This document shows positions 63,711-64,000 of a stretch of DNA of 64,000 nt, piece after piece. The position numbers were made by a program, and so were the translations under genes. Source of the stretch: Bog-473 sp963804055 (lineage in GTDB: Bacteria; Actinomycetota; Acidimicrobiia; Acidimicrobiales; RAAP-2); contig CAWDOU010000001.1 in assembly GCA_963804055.1 (NCBI GenBank), positions 62,001 to 126,000 on the forward strand, in the 5' to 3' direction. Numbering within the stretch: position 1 is the stretch's first letter; each line of letters starts with the position of its first letter. Below the pieces are notes generated by a model. That model was not told the origin of the DNA. It was given only the letters and a program-made list of their open reading frames with translations, and did not search any database.

Positions 63711-64000
63711 ATGAGCGCGCTCGTGACCGAGAAGCTCGGCGCCACTGTCGGGGCCGCGGTGCACGGCGTCGACCGGGACCGCGTGCAACGCGACGACACC
63801 CTGCCCGCCGCGTGCATGGAGGCGCTCGAGGAGTACGGCGTCCTCATCTTCCGCGGGCTGCGCATCGACGACGAGACGCAGGTCGCCTTCTCCAAGCAGC
63901 TTGACGACGTGGGGAAGGCCGAGCCGGCCGATCCGCCGTCCATCTACATCGTGTCGCTCGACCCGGCCAAGAGCCGCACGGCCGCGTACACGCAGGGGAC
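63711..64000 (+). CDS. TauD/TfdA family dioxygenase, N-terminal fragment
   Basis: The first 96 residues are in the window; the gene continues beyond the right edge. VTEKLGATVGAAVHGVDRD, LEEYGVLIFRGLRIDDETQV and AFSKQLDDVG match the N-terminal part of Fe(II)/2-oxoglutarate-dependent TauD/TfdA dioxygenases. The iron-binding HxD...H residues lie outside the window. It probably forms an operon with the SDR upstream. The substrate is unknown (taurine-like sulfonates and aromatic ethers are typical of the family). Confidence 0.8.
   Translation, partial: MSALVTEKLGATVGAAVHGVDRDRVQRDDTLPAACMEALEEYGVLIFRGLRIDDETQVAFSKQLDDVGKAEPADPPSIYIVSLDPAKSRTAAYTQG

Noticed and set aside
1..64000. tRNA, rRNA, riboswitch, prophage, insertion sequence or CRISPR elements
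   Set aside because: I looked for cloverleaf stems, 16S/23S blocks, transposase motifs and regular spacers and saw none.

Overview
The window is a high-GC, gene-dense stretch with almost no intergenic space, frequent ATGA/GTGA stop-start overlaps and GTG starts. It is crowded with catabolic enzymes typical of soil and aquatic Actinomycetota: five cytochrome P450 or Baeyer-Villiger monooxygenases, three luciferase-like (F420/FMN type) oxidoreductases, CaiB/BaiF CoA transferases, paired acyl-CoA dehydrogenases, DUF35 plus thiolase, and TetR/GntR repressors. I infer an actinobacterial chromosome, perhaps Acidimicrobiia, though a mycobacterial-type host cannot be excluded. There are no tRNA, rRNA, CRISPR or insertion sequences that I can see, and no gene-free stretch longer than about 230 bases.

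Layout. 1-8726: a catabolic island with an amidohydrolase (cut by the left edge), a cyclase-family hydrolase, a Baeyer-Villiger-type flavin monooxygenase, and a divergent six-gene operon SDR - carboxymuconolactone-decarboxylase-like - Rieske oxygenase - NTF2-like - P450 - ABM monooxygenase, faced by a class II aldolase. The two divergent promoters share a 14-bp palindromic operator built on ACCGGT. 8798-17924: a DUF35/thiolase pair, a secreted TAP-type hydrolase, a P450-SDR operon with a divergent TetR gene and twin operators, a fatty acid desaturase, an LLM oxidoreductase and a zinc alcohol dehydrogenase. 18001-23884: a lipoprotein plus a MacAB-like export system whose adaptor carries about four Calx-beta-like repeats, next to a collagen-like membrane protein. 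23901-29919: a complete L-rhamnose operon (isomerase, bifunctional aldolase/dehydrogenase, kinase, DeoR regulator, AhpD-like protein) without a transporter. 30047-33615: a P450 - enoyl-CoA hydratase - DHDPR-like dehydrogenase - FMN reductase operon.

33696-46478: acyl-CoA catabolism, with two acyl-CoA synthetases, a frameshifted CoA transferase, three acyl-CoA dehydrogenases (two forming a small/large pair), an enoyl-CoA hydratase, and a GntR gene divergent from an NtaA-type monooxygenase - CoA transferase - CitE-like lyase operon. Together these would oxygenate a substrate, activate or transfer it to CoA, beta-oxidise it and cleave it by retro-aldol chemistry. 46479-51959: a more housekeeping-like segment (VOC protein behind a leaderless micro-ORF, methyltransferase, DUF1801 protein, tiny zinc ribbon, DUF2510 membrane protein, Mug glycosylase, GNAT) that contains two unusual sigma-factor genes placed tail to tail: one has only regions 1.2 and 2, and the other is an ECF-type sigma factor fused to a bifunctional-nuclease (DUF151) domain. 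51963-64000: a second oxygenase island with a frameshifted TetR gene, P450, Rieske oxygenase, small hypothetical protein, KshB-like reductase, aldehyde dehydrogenase, a second acyl-CoA dehydrogenase pair (large subunit frameshifted), NTF2-like protein, TetR, LLM oxidoreductase, SDR and a TauD-like dioxygenase cut by the right edge.

Three genes carry an apparent +1 frameshift (35309, 51963 and 59257). Several genes appear to have leaderless starts, with a TANNNT -10 element 6-8 nt before the start codon. All functions are read from motifs by eye; no database search was run.
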